A stretch of 64,000 bases of DNA, taken from positions 62,001 to 126,000 of the forward strand of contig JAVTVJ010000994.1 of NCBI GenBank assembly GCA_034509425.1, given 5' to 3'. This DNA is from Eopsaltria australis. Taxonomy: Eukaryota; Chordata; Aves; Passeriformes; Petroicidae. The notes under the pieces were generated by a model. The model saw nothing but the letters and a program-made list of their open reading frames with translations, ran no database searches and was not told the DNA's origin. Both the position numbers and the translations under genes were made by a program. Numbering within the stretch: position 1 is the stretch's first letter; every line of letters starts with the position of its first letter. Below, piece after piece: positions 19,801 through 30,300 of the stretch.

Positions 19801-21083
19801 CTGTCTGAGTTCACCCTTTCCCTTCCGGCAGTGTGACACACACCTCAAGCAGGTTGTGCTGTTTTTCTGCACTACCCCATCCACCCATCAGGAGAGAATT
19901 TCACATTTTATTGCAATCAGTGGGAAATTGGCCACTGACTCAGAGTTCACTCAGATGCTGCAGGAGAAATAAAGTGCCTGACAGAGCAGTAGATGAAGAG
20001 GCAAGGACATGCTGGCCCTGATCTTTCTGCTGTGAATCATTCTCTGAGGAGGAAAAAATAGCATTAAAGACCTCCTGAGGTTAAGGAGACACTTGAAAAT
20101 GCTTTAAAAGCAGAACAAACTTGCAAAGCCGTGAATAAATGCTTGAAGAGCTCACAGAGCATGACAGGAATTCATTCCTGCAGGGAGAGAAGGAGCCAGC
20201 TGACATCACCCCCAGCTCTACCCTCGCTCTGCTCTGTGCCCTGCTTCCTTTGCCAGCTGGTATTTTAACTGGATGATAAAGTAACAGTTTGTTTAATATT
20301 AAAGCAGCTTTTTCATTTATACACACTCAGGGCTCCTCCTGACGAGCAGAGCAGTGAGTTGTGGCCATAAAACCCTAGCAGCAGAGCAGGAGAAGGTGTC
20401 AGCCCCTCCGAGCCCTTCCAGAGCAGGTGTGAGCAGCCCAAGAGCCTTCCTGGCAGTGCTGCTCTCCCTGACCTCGCCTCACCCTCACCCTGAGCCGATC
20501 ACAGCTCGGGAAATGCAAAGATGCAAATAATGAAGTAGTGAAAGGTTTGCTCGGTATTTACATGAGGTGAAGCATCTCAGCACCGGCTGTGCCGGTGCAG
20601 GGGAAGCACCTGCTGGCACCGTGGGCTGCTGCAGCTCGGCATTTCCTTCCCCATGATCAGATAAGGGGTTTCGGTGACAGCGCTGTCCCCGGCAGCAGGA
20701 TGTGGCCTGGGTGTGCTCACACGGGGCCTCTCAGGGCTCACAAACGCCCCAGAGCCTCGCTGGGACAGGCACCTGCAGCTCCTGCTGCACAGCGAGGTGG
20801 CTCTGGAACTGGAGTGTCCCTCTGGGACTGGAATGTCTTTCTGGGGCGGTGCCAGGGTTGCCAACATAGTCTGGGTGGGCAGGAAGGTCCCCAAGGTTCC
20901 CAATGCCCTGAGCATGAACAGCAAAGGCCATTCCTGGGTAAAGCTATTCCATCTTAAACAGATTTAAATCAGGAATGCTCCCTTGGGCTCAGTCTGCTGG
21001 GCCAGGATGAGACAGCACAGGTGAGGCTGGGCTTTGCAGGCTGAGTGTTACAGTCATGACAGAGCCACACACTGCACTTGGCT

Positions 21084-21410
21084 TGTCCATGTCCACGTGC
21101 TCCCCAGCTCCTGGAGGTGCCCTGTCCATGTCCACGTGCTCCCCAGCTCCTGGAGGTGCCCTGTCCATGTCCATGTGCTCCTGGAGGTGCCCTGTCCGTG
21201 TCCATGTGCTCCTGGAGGTGCCCTGTCCGTGTCCATGTGCTCCCCAGCTCCTGGAGGTGCCCTGTCCGTGTCCATGTGCTCCTGGAGGTGGCCTGTCCAT
21301 GTCCACGTGCTCCCCGGCTCCTGGAGGTGCCCTGTCCATGTCCACGTGCTCCCCAGCTCCTGGAGGTGCCCTGTCCATGTCCATGTGCTCCCCAGCTCCT
21401 GGAGGTGGCC
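21084..21410 (+). repeat. Minisatellite with alternating 39-bp and 31-bp units
   Basis: Nine units start tgtccatgtccacgtgctcc or a close variant. Six are 39 bp long and three lack ccagctcc (31 bp). It explains several overlapping open frames on both strands. Confidence 0.93.
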
Positions 21411-24400
21411 TGTCCCTGCTGGCACACACTCCTCAGCTCCTGCCCCACAACAGCCGGGTAAGCCTGGCCAGCCAAGCCAGCCTCATCTTTCTTTTTCTGT
21501 CCTTCAAAGCTGCAGACTCATGAGGAAAGCTCTAAAAATAGTTTGGGTCTCTCGTCGGAGTGCCAAATGTCCTGCTGCCGGAGCCGGAGCTATATCTGTC
21601 CCTGACGTGAGCGTGCAGGATACAGCCTGTTCTGGTCTGTCCCCTCCGTGCCAGGGGCTCTGCTGTGCCCTGCTCCAGCTTCACACCCTGACCTGCACTG
21701 CCCTGCTCCCTCCTGCACTGCCAGCCTGCTCAGCTGGGACACATTTGGGACACCCACACCTGCCCACAGGGACAAAGGAGACACACTCTAAGGACAAACC
21801 CGGGCACGTTCCCTGCTCGGGCCTTTCCCCGTCAGGATGATCCAGCGTGCAAGAGCCTCTTGCTGAAGCAGAGGGGGTTTGGGATCCTGGTCCATGCTCA
21901 GCACCATCCTCTCCCAGGTGCTGCTTTCCCAGTTTTTTCACCCATGGCAGCTCCACTGGGCCAGCTGGGATTTGAAGTGCTGCACTGCTGGGGATGTCAC
22001 CCAGGCTGGTTGTGCATTTGTCCCCGTACCCAAAGGTGGCCAGAGGTGTTTGTGACCCTCCCCCAGAGTGGCTGTGCCAAGGGACAGAGCTGTGCCACCG
22101 TGGGGACGTGATCAGCCTGTTTATTCCTGTCACACCCCCATGGTTTCGGGTGTCACCGGCAGTGCTGAGTCAAACCTGGGGCACAGCAGGAACCACCTGG
22201 CAGCAGAGATGTCACCACATCGCTGTCAGTCTTCAGGGCAATCACACACCCCAGTGCAAAGCTCTCCTTCCACCCCCTGGATCTGCCCACACGGAATTCC
22301 AGCTGCTCGTGGCCAGGCCATGCACAAACATGCCCTGTGGAAGAGCTGAAGCTGCTCACACCCAACCTCCCCAGACAGTGAAGGCCAGAGATCCAGCCTT
22401 AAAGGTCGTTATTGCTGCTGATCTATGCCTCAGTGGGACTTGATAACATCCAATAAATCAAATTCCATGTGCTTTTCTTGGAACACCAGTGTGTCTCAAG
22501 GAGAAAAGCAGGGTTGAGTCTTACATGTGCTGGAAAACAGGTTTGAACTTCAGTGACTTCAAGCCTGATATTCAATTTGTAAATGCATCAAACTGCTATA
22601 TTTGTGTATTTATTTATATTAATACTACTGTTGCAGATAGATGAGCTGGTGAACATCAATCTGTAGAAAAAACTGATTTTAATACATGGTGATTACTCCT
22701 TAATTCCTTGTTTTCCCAATACCTTTGATGGAAGTTCAAGCAGTCTTTGTGTGTTGTGATGGGAAACCTGAAGCCTCGAGTCCATAAACTCATGAACTGA
22801 GAGAAACAGGCTTCATTTAGGCACTAAGTCTTCTGAAAAATCTGTATAACAGTCACAGAAATGGAGATTTACTGAGAAATCAAAAGGCAGCAAATGTTGT
22901 GCCTTGAGTATGAGGTTTGAAGAGCAGAAATTTTCCAGTTCTGCAGCGAATTTTACATTCTGGATGACAGAATAATTTGGAAGAAAACAAAACCACCTGC
23001 TTTCATACGTGAACAATGTTTAAATCGTTTCTTGTTAACGACTTCAAGCCAATCGCGAGCTGTGCCTTCACTGCAGTAAATCAGAAATGAGTGAGAGGAA
23101 TTCTGCTGAAACCAAGGCAGGGAGGGATTCGGGGAGTGGAAAGTAAAGGCTCAGTTACCCCGAAACAGAAAAACATTTCCAGCCCAGTGTATCCCAACTG
23201 CCCCGGTTTCACAGCCGGTTATTCACGGTGCAAACTGCAGGGTGTGACTCCCCTGCTCAATTCCTCTTTTCTCTTTCAAAACCAGTGAGTAAGAGCTTAG
23301 AGAACTCACCCTCTGGGAACGATTTCAAATAATCCTCCTTGTTCCTCTGAGCTCTTAATTCAGAGCCCGAAATTGGAGTCTCCATAAATCTTTCATAAAG
23401 GTATCTAACGAATTTCTCTTCAAGTTATAATTTGGCAGAGCAAAACACTGTTTATCCAGCTGGGATAAATCCCACTGCCAAGTTTTTTTGGCACCAGGCT
23501 TTTATATCACTGCAAACCCAGGTCTCGACACATACTGGGGGTGTACTTGCCATGGGAAGTCCTGTTCAGGCTGATAATGCAGATTTTTACCACTGAGATG
23601 GAAGGCAATTCCAGATTCTCAGTTAATTTATCACATTCAGCATGAAGACTTAAAGTCAATCTAAATTATTTGATTAAAAAAAAAAGAAACTACTTTCAAC
23701 TAACATTTTACTTTCGAGGTCTTAGAATTTAATGAATAAATTGATCAAGAAGTTGATCTAAGCATATTCTACATTATCTTAGTCTCATCTGTTTGATATG
23801 ACAGCAGAAATTTTTAGATATCAGCTCACGTCAAAATATTTTCCTGCCTAAATTCCTGTCACTTTTTTTTTCTTACAGCCATCATTCTTCAAGGAAATCA
23901 GATTTTTCTGTCATCACAGATTCTTGTTTTCCCAAAATAATCCTTTGTTTTCTGTCAAGGTAATTGCACACTGTAATTTGTAATGGTTTGAGACGACACT
24001 TTTTGTATTTTATTCTGGGAAACATTTCCTGCCAAGCCTGTAAATCCTGAGGGGGTTTAGGCACTGAGGTGATGTCAGAGGTGAGGGTTTGAGATATCCA
24101 AAACTCGCTTCCCACAAGGTGTTTCCTTTTTTTCCCTTTTTTTTAAATCGCTTTGGTGTCTCTCACTACAATCAGACACCTGGAGGAATAAAACCAGTTT
24201 ATATTTGTGTACAACTGATGGGAAGAGGAGCTTCCATGGCCTGCAGAGTTCGGGCCAAAGGGCTCCAGGAGAAGCAGGCTCGTTAATGCCTCACGGTGAC
24301 TCAAGCAGCAATTACTGATTGATGCTGATTCCCAGCAGTGTCCTGGCAACACAGGGGACAAGGCACTGCTCATCTTCACCGAGGTCAAAAATACCCACGT

Positions 24401-25329
24401 CAAAACACCAGGGATCGGTAAGAACGGTCAGCAAGGTTCAGCTGCATAACAAGAGCAAACACAAATCTCTCCAGCATAACCTGGAAAGCTGGAGCGCATT
24501 AAAAGCAGCAAATGATGGGTGTGTGCATGGAAAAAAAGAAAAAAGAAGTGAGTAAATTCCAGTGTGCTGACACCTTCCATGAGTCGTTTTCCCTCCTTTC
24601 CAGCCCCTTTGGCACACGGTGGTACCTGGGAGGGAAATGGAAAGTGCTGCTTGCCTTCTGCAAATACCACATAAACCCGGGATTTTCACTTCAGGATAAT
24701 CTGGGGGTCAGAGAACTGAGTCATCTTTTCCCAGCTCTCTTTTTTTATTACTATTTCTTTAATCTCCAGTGCACTCCGTGGGCTGGAAGTTGCTTTTGCC
24801 ATTGCAGAGGTGTTTAGCACCAGCGTTGTGGGCTCACAGGGCTTTTTTTGGCTCTGTTATCACAACTCCAAATGCTGTTCCAGATTTCTAAAAGGCCAGT
24901 GCTGGTGGGATTTTTTTTTATTCCATGTAAAATTGTTTTTAAAATCTCCGTGATTTTACAGCACATGACTATAGGAGGGCAGCTTGTCAAAGGGCCAGGA
25001 AAATAGAGTTAACTATTCCAAATAACTGAATAATAAATAATACCCTTTCCAAATAACCAGAATCTCTGCTGAGTCATGAACCTGCGCATAAAACGTGCTT
25101 GCAATTAAATGCTTTATTTCCATTTAAAAAACCACTATTTTGGCGGTAGTTACAGACTCTCAAACCCCAAACTGTAACTGGAAATTGAAGGGTAAAAAAT
25201 CAAACGTACTGTAAAAACTGGGCAGGTTTATTAATGACTGTGAGCACGACACAAAATAAGGCACTGCTCCATACCCTGTGAGGAGGATGAGCGGACCACG
25301 AGCACCTCGGCCTCTTCCTCATGGCTGAT

Positions 25330-25700
25330 CCATGGATCCTGAGGGAGCTGGGAAGGGTCTGGAGCTCCAGGAGCGGCTGAGGGAGCTGGGAAGGGGCTCA
25401 GCCTGGAGCAAAGGAGGCTCAGGGGGGACCTTGTGGCTCTGCACAGTCCCTGACAGGAGGGAGCTCGGTGGGGTCGGGCTCTACTCCCAGGGAACAGGGA
25501 CAGGAGGAGAGGGAGCGGCCTCAGGCTGGGCCAGGGGAGGCTCAGGGTGGACAGCAGCAGGAATTTCCCCATGGAAAGGGTGCTCAGGCCTTGGCAGGGG
25601 CTGCCCAGAGAGGTTTGGAGCCCCCATCGCTGGAGGTGTCCAAGGAAGGGCTGGAGGTGGCGCTCAGTGCTCTGGGCTGTTGACGAGGTGAGGATCAGGC
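25330..25700 (+). mobile_element. CR1 LINE fragment (+) next to the CCNL1 promoter region
   Basis: It has ggctcagcctggagcaaagg, the gaccttgtggctctgcacag block, and ggctgcccagagaggtttgg then ccatcgctggaggtgtccaa. This is an older CR1 tail inserted just upstream of the CpG-rich region. Confidence 0.78.
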
Positions 25701-25789
25701 ACAGCTCGCGATCAGTCCCGGTGGTTTTTTCCCACCTCCGAGATTCTGCGGCTCCACTCCCGGGGGACCCTCAGGCAGAGGGCAGGGCG

Positions 25790-26190
25790 GGGCCGCCGCT
25801 CCCCACACAACATGGCGGGCACGGCCCCTGAGGCGCTGCTGCCACTCAAACCGAGTCAGCCAATCATAAGCCGCGGGGGGCGGGGTTTTCCCGTTAGCGC
25901 GCGGGAGCGGTTACGACGGCGGCGGAGGGATCCGAGGCGCGCGGCGCGGGGCTGTGGTGCGGCCCTTCCCAGCAGTGACGCCGCCGCCGGGGCTGCCCCT
26001 GCGCCGTGTCCCGCGAGGGCGCCACAGCCGGGGAATGTCGCGACAGCCGGGGAATGTCTGAATGTCGCGACAGCCGGGCCTGGCCGGGAGCGCCGGGCCC
26101 CCGCTGGCGGCGTCCGGGCGGGCAGTGACCGCAGGAGCGGCGGGTGCGGCCGCTGTGCCCTTCCGCGCATCTCGCCATGTGGGAATGTTT
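25790..26190 (+). promoter_or_regulatory. GC-rich CpG block with CCAAT and GC boxes
   Basis: A CpG-dense stretch about 0.9 kb upstream of the CCNL1 promoter holds a CCAAT box (25860-25864), a GC box (ggggcggggt near 25876) and a short repeated ccggggaatgtc motif at 26030-26090. It looks like the edge of a CpG island and could be an upstream CCNL1 promoter or the start of an unannotated transcript. No coding exon is recognisable in it. Confidence 0.5.
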
Positions 26191-26489
26191 CCTTATTTAT
26201 TGTGAATTTATTACGTACAACGGCTAGAACTGCAGGTGCTGGTTCATTTTTATTTTGTTTTTCCTTAATAAATGACTTTGAGGTGGCTTTCCGCTGGACG
26301 TTTCCGTCTGAAGGCGCAGCTCACCCTCTGCCAGTGATACACCACAATCACTCTATTTATTTTTACTCAGTTTCATGGGTGTTTTTTTTCTCTCAATGTG
26401 ACAAACTCCGAGCACCAAAAGCTGTAAGGCAGGGCTTGGATCCGGGACACGAGCCCTGATTAAGTACCTATGCGGTATTTTTATATTTT

Positions 26490-26590
26490 ATCTATATTCT
26501 GTCCCATGTCCCCGCCCATGGCAGGGGCTGGACTGGATTGACCCTGAAAGATCCTTTTTAGCCCCAAACTAGTGCGGTGATTCTGTGGTT
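26490..26590 (+). mobile_element. CR1 LINE 3' end (+), short
   Basis: It contains cgcccatggcaggggctgga, the gattgaccctgaaagatcct block and a terminal gtgattctgtgg. Confidence 0.65.
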
Positions 26591-26689
26591 AAACCGCGGC
26601 TTGTCCAGCCCCATTCCCGCTCCCTCACTGCTGCGGATAACGAAAGCACACCCTGTTATTGTGCACAGGCTTACACCCGGGCCCGATCC

Positions 26690-26935
26690 CGACCCCTTGT
26701 CCTGGTGCCGCTCCCGTTCCCGAATCCCTGTCCCGGTCCCCTGTTTGCTGTGCCTGTCCGCTTCCCATTCCCATTCCCGTTTCCGGATCCCTGTCCCGAT
26801 CCCATTCCCAGTTCCCATTCCCGGTTCCCTGTCCCGATCCCATTCCCACAGCCATTTCCATTCCCGGTTACCATTCCCGGTTCCCTGTCCCGTTCCCGAT
26901 CCCGTTCCCGGTTCCCGTTCCCCGGGCGTGTCCCG
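26690..26935 (+). repeat. Hexamer-like (CCCGTT/CCCATT)n tract upstream of CCNL1
   Basis: It is a degenerate run of C-triplets spaced by three bases, such as cgttcccgatcccgttcccg. On the minus strand this gives closely spaced GGG runs, which can form G-quadruplexes. It ends about 140 bp before the CCNL1 ATG. Confidence 0.88.
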
Positions 26936-27077
26936 CGGACTCTTTTTTCCCGCCGCCCCCCGCGCGCGCGCGCGCGGCGCTTGGCGCGTGCGTCACGCGC
27001 GGGGCCGCGCAGTCGGCGCGCGGCCGCTGCCGGGAGCGGACCCGAGCCCAGACCCGGCGCCCGCTCGCTCCGCCGCC
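26936..27077 (+). promoter_or_regulatory. CCNL1: CCNL1 core promoter and 5' UTR region
   Basis: A CpG island leads directly into the CCNL1 start codon. It has a long (CG)n-like run, an E2F-like TTGGCGCG near 26980 and a CRE-like TGCGTCAC near 26990, and no TATA box. This fits a housekeeping promoter. The transcription start itself cannot be placed from sequence alone. Confidence 0.65.
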
Positions 27078-27332
27078 ATGGCCGCCGCGCACCCGGGCCC
27101 CGCCGCGGCCGCCGCCCCCGCGCCGCCGCCCGCCGCCGCCCCGGGCATCCTCATCGGCGACCGGCTCTACTCTGAGGTGTCGCTCACCATCGACCACTCG
27201 CTGATCCCCGAGGAGCGACTCTCGCCCACCCCTTCCATGCAGGACGGGCTGGACCTGCAGTGCGAGACCGACCTGCGCATCCTGGGCTGCGAGCTCATCC
27301 AGGCGGCCGGCATCCTGCTGCGGCTGCCGCAG
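27078..27332 (+). CDS. CCNL1: CCNL1 coding exon 1
   Basis: The start ATG in cgccgccatggcc (good Kozak context) follows the CpG-island promoter. It encodes residues 1-85: an Ala/Pro-rich N-terminus, then [20 protein letters not shown] and the beginning of the first cyclin box, ending LLRLPQ. The donor is gtgggc. Confidence 0.95.
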
Positions 27333-30300
27333 GTGGGCCTTGCGGGGCTTGCAGGGGGGCAGGGGAGGGAGGAAGGGAAAGGGAAGGGAAGGGCGGGTGC
27401 CGCCATTGTGGCGGCGGGAAGGGCGTGAGGCGGCGCGGGGGGGGCGGCGGCGCCTCACACAAAATGGCGGCGGCTGGGCCAGGGCACTGACTCGGCTCCT
27501 TCTCCCTCCTCCTGCTCTGCCCTCACAGGTGGCCATGGCGACGGGGCAGGTGCTGTTCCATCGGTTCTTCTACTCCAAGTCCTTCGTCAAGCACAGCTTC
27601 GAGGTGAGCGCGGCCCGGGGACGCCGGGAGAGGGCGGATGGGGCGGCCACGCGCCACGCAGGCCGCTCGCTCGCTTCGAGCCTGGTGGATTTGCTGCTTA
27701 GTTACGTAATTCTTTTATCTGGGTTGAAGTTTGTTTGCTTAACGGAAACGGGGCTTCTTTTCAGATTGTTGCTATGGCCTGCATCAATCTCGCGTCCAAA
27801 ATCGAAGAGGCGCCTCGTCGGATAAGGGATGTGATCAACGTGTTCCATCATTTGCGGCAGTTAAGAGCAAAAAGGTAAGATCAGCTTCGTTATGAGCATA
27901 AACACTTGTTACCACTAATGTATGCTGCAGTTCTCAATTCACAGTATTTTTCCAGGCTAAGTTCAACGACCTAAAATTGAGAAGGGAGTGCCCGTTGGCT
28001 GCTGTGTAGGCAGTACAGTGCAATCCTGGCTGCTGCTGCTTTTGTTCACTTGGTAGACCCGTTTGCGTTGTTGATTTAGGTACAAGTTCTGATTGACAAG
28101 TATCGGTTCTAGTTTTAGGACATGGTTGAAGTTTCAGTGGTTTGTTGATTTTTTTCGTGTCTCATAGTTATTGTAAGGTAGTCTTAGGTATGAGTGGCCA
28201 GTTAGTGAGATGCTGCGTATTCTCTAGATTTTTAACCATTCTCAGCAGTCCTGATGCTTTTCTCTCGTTAGTCTGTGGCTGCCCGAGTGTGGCTGTGGTG
28301 CTAAGAAAGTACCTGTTAAGAAGCTGAATTTTCAGTGGTGACAAGGTTGTCTTCTAGTAAAAGCTCTTTGAGACAATACCTGAGAAAAGGTCTGGTTTGG
28401 CCTGCAGTGTGTGCAGCTTTAGCGGCGAGGAATTGTAATTGAGTGTGGGAGGCTGAAGGCATCTTTAGGTGCAGAAAGTGGGAGCTGCGTTGCCCTGGTG
28501 CCGTGGGCCTGAGCAGTGGAGTGAGGGCTCACCTGGCCGAGTGCAGGTGGGGCAGAGCTGTCCCAGGTCTGAGTGCCGAATGCTTTTTGTGTGTAAAGCA
28601 GCGTTTTTTATGTGTAAAGCAAGTTAACGATGCATTGAAAGGAGGAAGGCGAGGTTGAAGGGAAGGAGTTCTCTAAGTTGCTGTTAAACACAAAATCTCC
28701 TTAATTCTGTCGGGCAGCAGTATTACAGTCTGGGATTGGAGGCTTCTGCTTTGCTTCTGGTGTTTGATTGCTCAAAGTTTCAGGTACTCTGCAGTTATGA
28801 AAGGATTTTGTTTCCAGCTGTTAAATTCAGACTTTATTTCTCTGCCCTCTGTCACTGGGTGGCAGCAGGAATTTAAACTCCAGTGTTGTGCAAGCTTTTC
28901 TGAGGAAGAGAGTAGAAATCCCTTAGGGAAGCCAGCTGTTTGTTGGTGTCTTTATCCTGGTTATGCTTCTGTTGAAGCCTGAGCTTCGGCTTTTACCGCC
29001 TCCTGACGGTGTTGTCCTGGTTAGTTTTAGATCCAAGAAGAGGGAGTTGGTGTTACACTCTGGAGTTTAGCTTGTTCTGTCTGGCTCTTAAAGCTGCTAG
29101 CCCTGATGCCCTGAGAAAGCTGCGTGGAGTTATGCCAGGTGTGAATTCAGTGGGATTATCTTCCACAGTTGTCAGGGGAGTCTGGTTATTGGAATTACTG
29201 GAGCAGGCTCAGTGATTAGTAACGTTCTGGCCTCCATCCAGGCACTGAAGGTTAATTAATCATATGCCTTGCTTTTCTTTGCAACGAGAATACAAATTAG
29301 TTGTTTCTTTGTGCTGTGTGAAGGATCAGAGGAACTGAACTTAACCTGTGAATTTAAATCTTTCCAGCTAGCCTGTTCCAAATCCCAACTTGTGCATGTT
29401 ACGTGGTGCCTAAAGTGCATCATATCCAGAGAAATCGTGCACTGCTACCCATTATTTTCGGGAGAAATGGGTATTGTTGCTCTGCGATTCTGAGTGAATC
29501 TGCATGAAATTAACCATAAGAATGCTGCAGTCTGACATTCAGACTCGTACACACCCCCCCCCCCCTTTTTTTTTTTAGCAAGCAGGATGTAAACGTTTTT
29601 CTGTACTTTTTACAAGCTGACAGTTCCATCACCTGTACACGTTATTAACTTCAACTCTTTTTTCCCTTGCAACCGACTATACAGCGACCAGCTACATTTA
29701 CCAAAGCCTGGGTGATGTGGAGTGGTACATAAAGATGAAGCTGTCGTCATGGCAACAGTGAGTGAAGTATCGAAAATCCCCAAGGAGAAGCCAGTGCTCT
29801 GAGCATAGGTCACTGGAACCGGGGGACTAACAGGTTGGCCGCTGGTGAACCATTTGGAAGAACTCCTGTATCTTGTTATAAGCTTTTTTCTTTGCTGTCC
29901 AGGTTTTTAGAATACTAGCTTGACCTTTTTTTATTTTTTACTGAAGCTAACACTTAGGCTGTAGTTAGTCTCTCACACACAACCCAGAACTGAAACAGGC
30001 TGCTGTACTTTTTCTTTTAGTCTAGCATTTCTGTTAACTGAAGCTCTTAACCTGCACACCGATTTGGGGTAGTTTGGGTAGGCTTTGCTTTCTTTCTTAA
30101 CCAGTTTTGGGTTCTTAGTTCCACTTTCTGGCTCTGTATAATTGCAGTTTGAATTCACAGTAAAACAAGGGTACGGAAGTCTTGAATTTGTACGTTTTTA
30201 TCAATTACGATGTAAGCAGTCCCTTCTATGTACCTGTTTGCAGAACTGGGAATTGCATTGGAATTTTCTTTTTATGAGACATGTAGTCAACTGAGGTGGT

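Larger units (their letters stand above)
10631..25250. other. VEPH1-CCNL1 intergenic region
   Basis: No gene was recognised in these 14.6 kb on either strand. It contains an AT-rich minisatellite (12326-12467), a 48-bp-class minisatellite (13124-13418), CR1 ends (13715-13860, 15725-15862, 16640-16790, 19660-19800) and a 39/31-bp minisatellite (21084-21410). The stretch at about 22440-25250 is AT-richer and nearly repeat-free; it could hold conserved non-coding elements, but none can be shown without an alignment. Long open frames here come from repeats or chance. Confidence 0.7.

Noticed and set aside
21084..21410. A CRISPR-like array of direct repeats
   Set aside because: The units are contiguous without unique spacers and the genome is a bird. 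It is a minisatellite.
20969..21840. Overlapping 120-270 codon frames on both strands with repeated PCPCP/HVDMD-like motifs
   Set aside because: They are all translations of the 39/31-bp minisatellite at 21084-21410.
25812..26459. A 215-codon frame in the CpG block
   Set aside because: The GC-rich composition lacks stop codons by chance. No domain or splice structure supports coding.
26577..27428. A 283-codon frame running into CCNL1 exon 1
   Set aside because: The first part translates the C-triplet repeat and promoter. Homology to cyclin L1 starts at the ATG at 27078, which has the proper context.
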